A DNA stretch of 64,000 bases, taken from positions 3,756,516 through 3,820,515 of the forward strand of contig LSYV01000004.1 in assembly GCA_001584585.1 (NCBI GenBank), written 5' to 3'. How positions within the stretch are numbered: position 1 is the stretch's first letter; each line of letters begins with the position of its first letter. This stretch comes from Gonium pectorale. Taxonomy: Eukaryota > Chlorophyta > Chlorophyceae > Chlamydomonadales > Volvocaceae. A model generated the notes under the pieces. That model was not told the DNA's origin and did not search any database. It saw only the letters and a program-made list of their open reading frames with translations. The position numbers and the translations under genes are program-made. Positions 44,270 to 55,994 of the stretch are shown piece after piece.

Positions 44270-45371
44270 CCTTGTCGGGTGCGGGCAGCCGCAGCGCCGC
44301 GCTCGCCCGTTGCTGGCTGCCTGGGCGGCACTCACAGCGGGTGGCCGCCCGCTGCAGTGGCGCCCATGAGCGCGGCAGCGACCGTCACGGCCGCCCGCGG
44401 GAGGACTGCGTGTAGATGGCGGAAGGCGGCGCGGGGGGGGGGCGGGGCTGTGCTGCCTCGAGGATGCATGCCCGGCCCGTGGAGCACTCCCCCTCCGCGC
44501 CCGCGCCCAAACGTGACAGCAGCAGGGGCGGGTTCCCGCCGGGTACCCGCGCCCGACGGCGGCCTGACCTGGCGGCACGGGGCTGTGCCGCTTGCGGGCG
44601 TCTGGGAGCTAGAGTCAGGCGTGCAGGCAGCAGCCTGCGGCGACGCTTTCGCTGCCGACGCGTTCCACAGGACGGTGGGCGAGGTGTTTGGGGGGCCGGG
44701 GCGCGGGCTGCGCCCCTTCCGATTGGTGCCTGGGAGGTCCGCAGCGGCGACCGGTGCGGCCGGTGCCGGCAGTCCAGTCCAGCTGCGGGGCTCGGCGCCG
44801 GGGCAGCCAGGGACGCGGCCGGGACCGGCTGGCGTGCTGGCTACCGCGATCGTGTGATTCTATAAAGATGGCAGCGGTGATCCGCTGAGGTTCCCGCGGG
44901 CCCAAGGGCGGAGGCGAGGCGGGGAGGCAACGTCCGTACCTCGGGGCGCTCGGCTGGTGAGGCGCGGCTCGGCGTCGCTGGGCAGGGCAGGGCGGCGGGA
45001 GGAGGAGGGGCGGTGGCAGCGGGCAAAGCGCGGGGCTCTGGCGGCTGTTCGAATCACCGCAGCGTCTACCGGTGCCACGGAGGCCGCCGCTGCCTTGCGC
45101 CCGGCAACCCTCCGACCGACTGGCTGTCGGGCACCGCGGGCGGGCGGACCGCTGGGGGCCTCGCGGAGCCCGCAGCCCGCAGGCGCGGCCCTCGACCCCA
45201 CCAGGACAGGCGTGGAGCTCATGGCCATTGGCTGCTGCTCCGATTAAGTCACCGACCGCGGGGCCAGCGCCGGCGGAGGAGCCCACCTGCCCGTGCATGT
45301 TCCCGGCTCCGTTGGTGGCGAGGGTGGGTCCACCGGTGTGGTTCCCCGGCGGCGTTGTGGCTCCCTGGTCG
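44270..45371. other. Convergent intergenic region (dehydrogenase / methyltransferase)
   Basis: This is 1.1 kb of GC-rich sequence between two stop codons, presumably both 3' untranslated regions. Long open frames exist on both strands but show no family motif and no splice logic, and they look like composition artefacts. No TGTAA word was noticed for either gene. Confidence 0.5.
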
Positions 45372-48300
45372 TCATAACGCGCCCGTGCAAGCTGCGTGCT
45401 CGACGGCTGGGCTGGTTGCAGCGGTGGCTGCGCCAGCGGTCGGCGGCGGCTCCGGGAGCGTGTCACCACTGGCAGCAGCGGCGACGGAGGGCTCTTCATC
45501 TGCCGCTGCCGCCGCCGGCGCCGCGGGCCGGCCGTCGCGGGGCCGGAGCTGCCTGGTGCGCGGCGGACGGTACTGGTGGCGGAAGAGCTCGCACTCGGGC
45601 AGCAGCTCCGGCCCCATCAGCTCCGCCACCCGGCCGGCCAGGGCCGCAGCCGCCGCCGTTGCCGATGGTGAGGGCGTCAAGGGCCCAGCCGCCTCTGCTT
45701 CTGTCTGTGCCGCGGTGTCGTCGCTGCTGCCGCTGTTGCTGCTTCTACAGCTGTCGAGAACACCACCGCCTGCGGCGGCGGCGGCGCCGGACTGGGGAGA
45801 TTGGGTTTGCTGCAGGGCTGACAGGGCGTCGAACAGCTGCTCGTTTTTGACGATGAGCGAGGCCGCCGGGAAGGCGGAGCGCTGCGCGGCAACCATCTGG
45901 CAGATGAGCTCCAGCGGGGCCTTGCCTGCGATGGGCAGGGGCGGGGAGCAGAGGCAGCTGGGGAGAAGATGGAGGCTCAGGGGAGGAAAGGGCGCGTTCG
46001 GCGGGGCCGCACACGGTTTTGGACGTCCTGACCCCTGAGCCGAAAGGGCCTCGATGGGGCGTGCAGGAGGCGTCCATGGCGACTCTTGGGCGTGCTATGA
46101 GTGTCTGTTGTTTCGCGTCGGGGCAGGCATATGCAAAGGGTCGGTGGCGAGGGCCCGGTGACGGATGCCAAAGAGCGGTGTGACGCGGTGCTGGTGGCGT
46201 GATCCCGCGTGCCCGGGACGTTCTGCCTCGGCAGCGTGCACCGGGGCATGGCTGAGGCGTGTGGCCGCGCAGGTTTGCGCAGACGATCTCGCCCCCATCT
46301 CAGGCTCCGCCCCTGCGTGGGCTCGCTGTGAACCCGTGTAAGTTGTCGAGTGCACTACAGTAGCTGGCAGCTCGAGACCGCGGCACGCCATGGATGCCGT
46401 AGTTGGTTGCCTCCGGGGTGTTGCAGCGGGCGTGGCAGGGGCTGGGGCGACGTGGTAGTCTGCTCTATCAGTTGGGGCCGCCGGGGCAGGAGACGCATGC
46501 TCGTGTCGCGACTACCGCAGCGGGGACTCAGGGCCGAAGCGCTGCACAGCTGGGAGCGTCGGTACGGGTACGGGTGAGCAAAAAAAGAGAAATCTGCAGA
46601 GAAAGAGGGAGCCCACCTCTACGGTCATACACACCCGAAGGTGCGACGTTTCCGAGCCGACTTGCGCACTCTTGCGCGCCGTCCAGGCCGCCCTCCCCCA
46701 CACACAGCCGGAAGCTCCGAACCCCTGCACCCCAGCGTAAGCACTTAGAGGGTCACTTCGTTGGGCCGGGCTCATGGGCTGCCGGCTAGGTTGTTTTTGT
46801 TTGTGTTGCTTATACACCTGTTTTGAGCATACTGTTCCGCATACAAAACACCGTCGGAATTCACGGAGCCGCGCGGCGGTCGCGACGGCGTTGATCCTGA
46901 TGACGGAACACGCATACTGCATCCTCAGGTGCCCGTACGCCGTACCTTACTCACCACCATCCTCTGCAGCCCCCGCCCCGTCGGCCAAGGCAACGCTGCC
47001 TCGCGCTGCCCGCCCGGCACGCCGGCAGTCCGCGCGCACGGTCCCCCTGACACCCTTTGCTCCCCACCCACACAACCGCCAGCCAGCGAGCCCCGCGCCC
47101 TCGTGCCCGTGCCGCTGCCTTTGCCCTCCTTCCCGCTGTCCCTTCCCGCAGCGGCTCACCCGATATGTCGATGCAGATACGCGTGAAGGTGCCGCTGGGC
47201 GACAGGGCCGCCGTGGCGCCCACGTCCAGACCGTCCAGCTGCCGGAAGGCCAGGTGCGGGTGGCGGGCGGCCGCGATGCGGACCACCTCGGGCGCCGTGT
47301 CCACGCCCGCCACGAAGGAGGCGCGGTTGCTGATCATGTTGGTGGTTAGGCCTGGGCGGCGGGGTAGAAGGCGGGGAGGGGGGAGTTTGAAGGGGAAAGG
47401 GAATGAATAACGACGAGCTGGGCGCCAGCAGAGTGGGCAGCGGGGTTGAAGGCGGGGAGGGGTGAGTGTAATGGGGGGTAGGGGGAGGGGAGGGGAGGGG
47501 CAAAGGGGAAAGGAAGGGGAGCGAAGGGGGAAAAGGCTGGATTGGGGGAAGGCACAGGGCCAATGCCAAAATGGTGAGGACGGCGGTGTCCTCTCCCGTG
47601 CGCTTCCCCCGTCTCTCCAGACCCCACCCCACCACTCGCAATTCGTCCATGCCCCCCCCCGCCTTTTACGGACGTGTCACCAGTAACCTATAACCTCCCG
47701 GCGTGGGCTGTGCACGTCAGTGCTATGCGTCGGTTTTCCAGCTCACTGCGGTGTCCCATGCGCGGCTGCGTATGTACACAGCGGGGCCGCTTCGGGGTAG
47801 GGTGTGCGCCCCTTCCCCTGCGGCTGCAAAACGCTGACGCGTATTGCAAGGACAAGCAGCGCTCTCGGGCCCTCTAGGTATGACGCTGAGCCCTTGTCAC
47901 TGACCGGGCTGCTCCTCGCAAACCGAGGTCACGATGGCTCCGGCTGGCCGCGCCCTCCTCCCGGCCAGCCGACCAGCCCAGCTGGCTGCCCCTCGTGCCC
48001 CTTGATGGATGCGTCCCCAACGCCGTCCCACCTTCGTGGCAGCCAATCTCCAGGCACACGTCCGAGCGCTCCACGTTGTGCACCATGGCGTCCCGGTATG
48101 CGTGCGTGTGCCTCGTCACCAGCACCTTCTTGCTGGTCTACGTTGAAGAACGGGGGCAGACATCCCCAAAACGTGAGGATGAACCGTGTCATCGAACGTC
48201 CGCAACAGACAGCCCCAACCGTCTGATCCTCTTATACCCCCGGGCTCACTGGGCGCATCAGCCGGAGTAGCTTGGGTCGGCACCAGTAAGTGGTGTCGTC

Positions 48301-48456
48301 CTCGTGGTAGCGGATGCGGTATCGTCCCGCATGCTGGCTGCTGGGATCGGCCGGCGGCTGCTCGATGATTGTGGCGCGGCCATGGCCCTTTACGTCGACA
48401 ACATCCCCGACCGAAAAGCGGCAAGCCCCTGGCGCGCAGTCGAATGCTACCGACAT
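45372..48456 (-). CDS. SAM-dependent methyltransferase with N-terminal barrel-like domain
   Basis: Four exons on the minus strand (48250-48456, 48032-48137, 47160-47351, 45372-45925) join in phase to 352 aa. Residues 14-66 (FSVGDVVDVKGHGRATIIEQ to YWCRPKLLRLM) look like a small beta-barrel of the SH3/Tudor/chromo-barrel kind. A Rossmann methyltransferase core follows: motif I CLEIGCHEG (97-105), an acidic SAM-ribose position in GVDTAPEVV (D122), a motif IV-like ICIDISGKAPLEL (about 164-176), and SLIVKNEQL as a later strand. From about residue 200 the chain becomes Ala/Ser/Gly-rich apart from one block with LFRHQYRPP. Such folds methylate proteins, nucleic acids or small molecules; the substrate cannot be told. 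The N-terminal domain suggests recognition of a modified protein or nucleic acid (inference). The ATG at 48456 is used. Confidence 0.85.
46580..46654 (+). repeat. Interspersed repeat family A, 5' half
   Basis: An A-run, GAGAAATCTGCAGAGAAAGA, GGGAGCCCACCTCTACGGTC, ACACCCGAAGGTGCGACG and TTTCC match the first half of family A. It lies in the last methyltransferase intron. Confidence 0.7.
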
Positions 48457-49368
48457 GACGAGTACAGACAAAGATTATTCAGCAAAAAATTGGAACCTTA
48501 CCTTAGAGTTATGAGTCGAGAAGGCCAACTCAAATGCAAGCCGTACGATACGGGGCTACGGGCAAGGACGGGCGGCACGCCAATCAAGCTGATCACCGTA
48601 GCTGGGTCCATACCAGACTACATGTGGTATTGGCTGAGTGCGCGATTGGCATCAAGGGTTTACGCTGGGGAATGCACGGGGGTGTCCCCGGCCCGCGTAG
48701 CACATGCACTGGGTAAGCTCGAGCATGCAACCCGGCGCTGCTTGCATGCAGCTCCCTGCAACGCTTGCAATCATGCTATAGCGATCCTGCCATGATGGTC
48801 GAGGGGACATCGTGGGTTCGGCATGATCGCTGCCTCCCCCTCTTCGGGCTGCCTCCCAGGAAGTGGAGGCACAGCGCCCAGGACAGTCCCTCCTCGGCAC
48901 TGACGCTGTAGCTGAGCTGACATAAAGGCCAGGGCTTGAGAATGTGTGTCGGGTGCTCGGGTCGTCTGGTGCTCGGGTGTCGGGTGACTTTCGGCACAAC
49001 GGGTGACCGTTAGACTGCTAACCATATGATCAACCGCCAGGCCAATGACGGGACAATTGCTCTCTGTTTTCTATACATCAATGGAGGTATGTCTGTGAGA
49101 CTGTGGCGGCATCCGCGCAGTGCGGTTCGGCCCCGTCGTGAACGACCGACCGTTGCAAGGTCCCTCGTGGCCTCGGTCGTCATTCGAACTTCGCTCGCGC
49201 TGCTCCAAATAATCAGCCTGTCAGCATCATAACGGGAACGCTAACATTTTTCCGCTGCTCACAATCGCCCAATCGGCTTTGGCTGCGCTCCAGCACTAGA
49301 GCAGCCGTGCACCTTGAATCGGACTCATCATTACCGGCGTGAAGCCGCTGATCGGCCTGGGTGCAAGA
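48457..49368. other. Divergent promoter region (methyltransferase / aminotransferase)
   Basis: These 912 bases separate divergent start codons and are AT-richer than the gene bodies. No TATA box at a persuasive spacing and no coding exon was found. An in-frame stop at 49315-49317 limits the aminotransferase start to the ATG at 49369, unless an upstream exon exists. Confidence 0.5.
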
Positions 49369-52300
49369 ATGTCGCCGGACGCGGTGCAAGCGGAGGCCGG
49401 CGATGGGGCCGCTCCAAGCAAGCCCCTCAACGAGCTGTTTTGCTCGCTGCCTACCACCATCTTTGAAGTAATGAGCAAGCTGGGCAAGTTCCCGGGGTTT
49501 GGGTGGGCCACGTGGACCAGCCCGCCCGCCCGCCCGCCTGCGGCGCTTATGGCGAGCCTGCTCCCTCCACACCTCTCCCTACCCCCTCCCCTTATAATAA
49601 ATACCGAACACATCCCCAACAATCCAGCACGCATGCGGCCTGCTGTGATAGGGTGCTGCAAGGCGTGCACAGCGGGCCCTCGCCTGGCCCCATCCACTCC
49701 ACTCCGTATGGCCCCTCCTCCCCTACAACCTCCACCTCTTCGCCCACTCCGGCCCCCACGCACCCCACGCTCCCGCATCCTCGGCCCCGCCCTTACCCCT
49801 TCCTCCATCTCCCCAGCGCGCACCATCCCCACCCCACTTCCCTTCCCCATCCACCTCTATCCCGACCTCCACCCCTCGGGCCCCCCCAGCCATGGAGCAC
49901 GGCTCGGTCAACCTGGGCCAGGGCTTCCCGGACGCGGAGGGCCCCGAGACCATGAAGTCCATCGCCTCATCCGCCATGTACGACTTCCACAACCAGTACC
50001 CCTCGCTGCTGGGCGTGCCCGAGCTGCGCCAGGCGGTGGCGCGGCACAGCGAGGCCAACCAGGTTGGGGGGCAGATTGCTGGGCCACATGGGGGGCGGCG
50101 TGGCTTTTGGGGAAGGCGTGGGGCTCGCCACTCTCACGGTGTGTTTGCGGGCGGGGAACGGAGGGGGGCATGCACGTGGGGTGGGGGTGGGGCCATAGGG
50201 CAGGAGGCAGGCCATCACTCGCGCTGCGGGGCGGGGTCACGGCGTGGGGGGACGGGGCGGGTGTGGGGTCGCGGGTGGTAAGGGGTGGCGGTGCATCACG
50301 TGCGCCAGCTAGCGGTCACCCGCCCGCCCCCCGCCTCCCCCCCCCCCGCCCTCCTCCACTCCTCACCGGGTCGCGGCGCCGAGGCTGCCGCCGTCTACGC
50401 ACGCTCGCTTACCGCGCTGGTCCGACAGCCCCTCCCGTCCACTGCCGGGACCCGGACGTGGACTCCGCCCCGCCCGTCCTGGCGGACGCTCACTGGGGGG
50501 AGGCCGTCTGCCCCGCCCTCACCCCCGCCCCCGCGCTCCGCCTCCCGCGCCTCCCGCGCTCCGCCTCCCGCGCATCCCGCGCTCCGCCTCCCGCGCATCC
50601 CGCGCTCCGCCTCCCGCGCATCCCGCGCTCCGCCTCCCGCGCATCCCGCGCTCCGCCTCCCGCGCCTCCCGCGCTCCGCCTCCCGCGCATCCCGCGCTCC
50701 GCCTCCCGCGCATCCCGCGCTCCGCCTCCCGCGCATCCCGCGCTCCGCCCCCCGTGCCCCGCGCCACTCACCACGCACCCGCCCCCCCCCCTAACCGGCA
50801 GGGCATCCCGGTGGACTGGGCCACGGAGACGCTGGTGACGGTGGGCGCCACGGAGGGGCTCGCGGCGGCCTTCCTGGGGCTCATAAACCCCGGGGATGAG
50901 GTGGGGGCCGGCCTCCGTGTGTGTGGGCGTGTGTGTGCGTGTGGCGGGGGGGGGGCCGTGTGTGTGGGGAGGGGGTCCGGGGGCGCTGGTTCTGACCCCG
51001 CTAGGGGGCCAGTCCGCCGCCACGCGGCCAACCCAGTCTCCTCCATCAACGGCAGCGATCGGTCGGCGCTCCCTGCCCCTCGGCACCGGTCCTCCCCGCC
51101 CCTCCTGTCCCTCCTCCCCCGTCACCTCCTCGGTCTCGGTTCCTTTCGGCGTTTGCCCGCAACCCCACCCCCCACCCCCACGCATACGCCTGCTTTCCTC
51201 CTCCACTGCACCCGAACCCCAAAAGCGCGGCCCGCAACCCGCGTCTGAAAGGTCAGGGACGACGTGCGCCTAAGGCCTCTCCAGCAAGAACTTCTTCCAA
51301 TCATCTGATCCCTCCCCCCTGCCCGCCTGCAGGTCATCATGTTCGACCCCATGTACGACAGCTACGTGTCCATGGCGCGCCGCAGCGGCGCCGTCATCGT
51401 GCCCGTACGGCTGCGGCTGCCGGACTTCTCCGTACCGCTGGACGAGCTGGCGGCCGCCGTGACGCCCGCCACCAAGATGATCATGGTCAACACGCCGCAC
51501 AACCCCAGCGGCAAGGTGGGCGAGGCGGCGGACGGGGCCTGGCGTTGGGCTCGTGCAGGCCGGGGGCAGGAGGCGTGCCCGTGCACCTCGTCGCCCGAAG
51601 GCCCTCGCCACCGACACACACACACACACCCCGAATGCCCATGTCCCATCTTCACTGCCCTCACCACCGGGCTTGCGCCCCTGCAGTGCAGACCAGTACG
51701 GTAGCGCGCGCACTCCGTCCCCCCCCCCCGTGCCGCCGGCTGTTACGCGTGCTGTATTCCGCCGCCGACCGGCGGCACTACACGCACTCAACGCCTCCTT
51801 CACCTTGTCATACCCCCTCCTCTACACGTTACCCCAGCCCGCTCACGCACTGCGTGCTCCTCCTCCCCTTGCTCCCCGCCCTCCACACTTCACTCCTCCC
51901 CCTCCTCCACCCGTCCCTTTCATCAGTCAGCTTTTGCCCACGGACTGAATAACCCCCCTTCCCTTTCCCCCGCTCCCCGCTCTCCGCCACTAGAGGTCAC
52001 CCGTCCCTGCACACCCCGCGTCGTCCCTCCCTCCCCTCCACTCCCTCCACTCCCTCCACTCCCCTCCCGCCTTCCCCGCATTCGCTGCGCTCACCTCCGT
52101 CGGGCCTACATCTGGGCACCAGCATGTTCCCTTCAAACAGCTGCTCTTCATCCCCCACGCGACTCGTTTCCCTTCTTCATTACCTACCACCACCACCACC
52201 ACCACCACCACCACCACCACCACCACCACCACCACCACCACCACCACCACCATCGCTTCGCTCCGCTCCGCGGCCGCAGGCCTTCACGCCATCTGCCCAG

Positions 52301-54924
52301 CTTGCCGCCGCCGCCGCCCCCTTCTCCCCCCTCCACCGCCCCGCGGCCGCAGGTGTTCACGGTGGCGGAGCTGGAGGCCATCGCGGCGCTGTGCGTCAAG
52401 CACGACCTGATTGCGTTGTGCGATGAGGTGTACGAGCACCTGGTGTTCGGGGGCGCGCGCCACGTGTCGCTGCGCTCGCTGCCCGACATGGCGGAGCGGG
52501 CGGTGCGGCTGGGCAGCGCGGGCAAGACCTTCTCCTTCACGGCCTGGAAGGTGCGCCGCCGCCGGTGGCATCCGGGCGGGCGCAGGGCGGCGTGCTGTGG
52601 CGGGCTGCTGTGGCGGAGGTTGGGGATAAAGGGGGGGGTAATACGGAATGGGAAACCGGGGGGGTGGGTGGGCACGGGGCAATGGCATCGGGGGGGGGGT
52701 GACGTGCCATGCGCGTCGTGCACGGCGTGTGTACGGCACGGCGTGGGGGAGCATGCGGCGGCCTTTGTGAGCGGCCCGTCTCCGGACGGAGCGTGGCGAC
52801 CTCCCCGACCATCTCATCCCCCCCCCCCGTGCACTCCGCTGCTCCGCGCGCGTGAGTTCGGGCGGGCGGGCGGGTGGGTATCTCCGCGCCACCCGGCCTC
52901 CCTGTCCCCCACCCAATTTCCCACACCCTTTCCGAGCCCCATGCCCAGACCCTGCCGGGGGCCCAGGGAGCGGCTCCGAACGGGGGCGCCATTGGGCCGC
53001 TGGCTTAGGCCTGGGTGTGGGTGTGGGTATGGGTGTGGGTATGTCGAGCACCCGAAGCTTCTCTTCCCGTGCGAACACCCTCAAGACCCAGGCACCTCCG
53101 CACCCCCTTCGGTTGGCTGCGAGCGCCGGGACGCCCCCTCCCCCATTCTCTTCCTCTGCCTTCGCTGTCCACGAAAGGGGACGGGCCGAGATGGCATACG
53201 CCTCCTGGCTTACCTACCGAGGCCGCCCTCCAACCTTGCCCCCCCCCCCCCCTCCCCCCCAACCCTCTACCCCTCCCCCCCCCTTCCCCCCTCCTCTGTT
53301 GTCGCCAGGTGGGCTGGATGACGGGCCCCTCGCGGCTGCTGGCTCCCATCGTCAAGGCGCACCAGTTCCTGGTCTTCACGGTGCCCTCCAGCCTGCAGCG
53401 GGCCGTTGCGCACGGGCTGGACAAGGAAGCCGACTTTTACAAGTGAGTGAGGCCGCGAGGTCGATGGACCGGTGGGGAGCGCTGGTGGCCTTTCCGTTCC
53501 TCCAGCCGCGGTAAACGGGCTGGAGGGGCCGGGGAAGGGGAGGGCGTTGGTGGGGGGCTTCGGCGAGGGGCCCGGGCCGTGCCCTCCGTGGGCGGGCGCG
53601 CGGGAGATGGAGCGCCGGGCGGCGCTTCCGCCTTGATACGGGCCTTTGAGACAGCTGCACTGAGGGCTGTTCCCGTACGTGGGGTTGCCAGGTGGGGGGG
53701 CACCAGGGTGCACGAGGGGCGGCACGGGGGTCGGGGCGCCGATGTGGCCCCGGTGTGGGATGACGGGGGAGGGGGAGGGGGAGGGGGAGGGGGAGGGGCG
53801 TTCCGTGCGTTATGTTGAGTGGGGTGGGTGGGCGGGGCAGAGCAGGGCCGCACTCCCATCCCCATCACCGCCGTGCGCGCCCAGCGCACCCAGCCCCAAC
53901 CCCGCCCGCCCGCCCGCCCGTCCACCCGCGCACCCGCCCACCCACCGCAGCTCGCTGGGCCCCAGCCTGGAGGTGAAGCGGCGCTACCTGGAGTCGGCGC
54001 TGGCGGAGCTGGGCTTCGGGGTGCTGCCGGCGCACGGGGCATATTTCCTGGTGGCAGATGTCAGGTGGGTGCGTGTGTGTGGTGGTGGGGGGAGCGTGTG
54101 GGGCTGCGTTCGGGCGCCTGTTGCTTTGGGGGTCGTAGCGTTAGAAGGCTTTCTCATGAGAAACCAACAGCGCATGTCGTCCCGGTGCGTGAAGGGGCTG
54201 AGTGGCGTCCCAGCGGCCCCCCGGTACCGAACCTACGCCCGGCTGCCACCTCAGTCCGGGCCTTGTTTGGGGGTGGGTTGGGGGGCATTGTTTGGGGGAT
54301 GGAGCATTTGCCATATAGCCGCAGCGGGTGCGGGTGCGGGTTGGGGTTGGGTGGGCGTTGTAAGGGTTTGGCGTGTGTGTTGAAAAGGCAAACGCATACG
54401 ACGTGTGTGCGGGGGGGGGGGCTTTTAGGGGGGCGGATTCCGCCTCATCTTATGAACAGGCGTCGGCGGGCGCGTGGGGTCCATGGGGGATTCGGGCGCC
54501 CCGTAGGCTTCCCATATCAAGGAAAGAACGCCGCCATCTGGCTCCACCCACTATCCCGCCCGCACACCCGCCCGCACACCTACATACCCACACACACACA
54601 GCAGCCTGTCCACAAACACGCACATTCGCATGACGTAACACACCCACCCACTCATTAACCCACCCACCCACTCATTAACCCGCCCATCCACCCCCGCCGC
54701 GCAGCAAGTTCCTGCGGCCCGGCGAGGACGACGCCGCGTTCGCCAAGCGGCTCACGGTGGAGGGCGGTGTCACCACCATTCCCGTCTCGGGCTTCTACGT
54801 CGGCCCCGCGCCGCCCTCCCACCTGGTGCGCTTCTGCTACTGCAAAGAGGACGCCAAGCTGCAGGCGGCGGTGGCCAACCTCAAGGCCTACCTGGGGCCG
54901 GGGGGCGGTGGCTGCCCGCAATGA
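49369..54924 (+). CDS. PLP aminotransferase, kynurenine/glutamine transaminase K type
   Basis: Eight exons (49369-49483, 49890-50062, 50802-50900, 51333-51515, 52353-52550, 53309-53442, 53951-54064, 54705-54924) join in phase to 411 aa, the usual size of fold-type I class I/II aminotransferases. Seen: LPTTIFEVMSKL and NLGQGFPD at the N-terminus, VTVGATEGL (cofactor phosphate region), NTPHNPSGK (182-190), Asp214 in LCDEVYEHL that pairs with the pyridine nitrogen, the Schiff-base Lys248 in GSAGKTFSFTAWK, and a C-terminal LVRFCY with the carboxylate-binding arginine. The pattern fits KAT/GTK/methionine-type enzymes that transaminate kynurenine, glutamine or methionine with 2-oxo acids; the preferred substrate is not determinable. 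No clear transit peptide is present. Intron 1 must use a GC donor (GCAAGT at 49484) to keep phase. Introns 2 and 4 carry large simple repeats. Confidence 0.94.
50535..50752. repeat. 21-bp minisatellite, about ten units
   Basis: About ten head-to-tail units of CGCTCCGCCTCCCGCGCATCC, some with CGCCTCC in place of CGCATCC, lie in aminotransferase intron 2, ending about 50 bases before exon 3. The unit length is a multiple of three, so long spurious open frames appear on both strands. Confidence 0.9.
51270..51312 (+). repeat. Short palindromic interspersed repeat (family B)
   Basis: GGCCTCTCCAGCAAGAACTT followed by CTTCCAATCATCTGATCCC parallels the better copy at 55954, including the trailing arm. 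It lies just before aminotransferase exon 4. Confidence 0.5.
52186..52252. repeat. (CCA)n microsatellite, 22 units
   Basis: Sixty-seven uninterrupted bases of the trinucleotide ACC/CCA lie about 100 bases before aminotransferase exon 5. It is intronic, so it encodes nothing. Confidence 0.95.
53765..53798. repeat. (GGGGGA)n simple repeat
   Basis: Five to six units of GGGGGA lie in the aminotransferase intron between exons 6 and 7. The G-tracts could form a quadruplex. Confidence 0.85.
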
Positions 54925-55012
54925 GGCAACCTCGGTCGGGGGATTATTAGCGGCGGCAGCGGCGGCGAGCGGCTGTGTGGTCAGTATGGGCTTGGGCTGT
55001 CGGCTGGGGCTA

Positions 55013-55065
55013 TCCGGGGGGGGCCTGTCGGAGGATTGGAAGGCGTTCTCAGCGGCCAATCCGGC
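55013..55065 (-). repeat. Palindromic interspersed repeat (family B), inverted copy
   Basis: GGATTGGAAGGCGTTCTCAG within G-rich flanks is the reverse complement of the copy at 55954-55994. The two copies about 0.9 kb apart form a large inverted pair. Confidence 0.6.
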
Positions 55066-55342
55066 GGCGCTTGTCATCCGGACCCGTCAAAGGCTCAGCG
55101 GTGAAAGGTTCTTGTCCTCACCCCGGTCTGTCAGATCAGCAGCTCGGACGAGGCCGAGCTGCTGAAGGGGGGCCGGCCGTGACTCGGCCGGGCGCTCGTC
55201 AGCGGCGGGCGGCAGCGAAAGACCGAGGGCGGGGCAAGCACACGGCGGCCTGGGGCATGTTGCAGATGTTGGCGCGGGCGCCCGTCGACCTCAGACTGGC
55301 CAACAGGCGATGCGCGTGAGGAGGGGTGCGTGGGTGTGCGTA

Positions 55343-55365
55343 TGTGTGTGTGTGTGTGTGTGTGC
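55343..55365. repeat. (GT)n microsatellite
   Basis: About eleven GT dinucleotides in intergenic sequence. Confidence 0.9.
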
Positions 55366-55953
55366 GCGACACGTTCACGTCGGTGGCGTTTATGCCGATG
55401 AGCAGGCCGGTGAGCGAGCGGGCGAGGACAGGCGCACGTTACGCGCTGGAAGGCCGCCTCCGTAGCGTAGCGCACCTCCCTTAATGACGGGTATGGTGCG
55501 CAATCTGTGCACCCACACGACAACACCAGGGGAGGGGCCGGGGGCGGGTGGGTCGAGGCGCCCGGGACGCGTCTGTGGGGACGGGAGCGGGAGCGGAAGT
55601 GCGGGTGGGGGCGAGGGGGGCGCCGGCTGCGCCGGGGCGGCAACGGCAGCGCTGAGAGAAGGCTGTCGGTCGTCGCAGCGGCATGGAGCCTTGTCGGCGC
55701 TGTCTGTACCAGGGGCGTTGGCAGCTACACTCGGCAGCGTGGGCCGTTGCGGCGCAGTCGAGCGGTCTGTCATGTTGCGGCTTCTCACGTTACGGCTTCC
55801 CCATGCCTCGGGCCGAGGTGGGCAACGGGCCAGTGGGGGAAAGGAGGGGAGGGAGGTCCCAGGACGTGCGCTGCGCCCCTCCGGACGAGGCCCTCGCTCT
55901 CCAGGCAAAGCCACTGCGGGGGCACTGCCCCGTGCTTCATCCCGCCCCCCCCC

Positions 55954-55994
55954 CCGGGCTTCTCTACTGAGAACGACTTCCAATCTTCAGATCC
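55954..55994 (+). repeat. Palindromic interspersed repeat (family B), best copy
   Basis: A C/G run, GGGCTTCTCTACTGAGAACG, then ACTTCCAATCTTCAGATCC gives the clearest form of the family. It has TTCTC/GAGAA inverted around a three-base centre, and an arm shared with the copy at 51270. Confidence 0.65.

Noticed and set aside
44615..45499. 294-codon minus frame after the methyltransferase
   Set aside because: It overlaps the methyltransferase terminal exon in another frame, and shows no motif and no splice logic.
50285..51206. Long repetitive open frames on both strands
   Set aside because: Produced by the 21-bp repeat in an aminotransferase intron whose flanking exons join cleanly without it.
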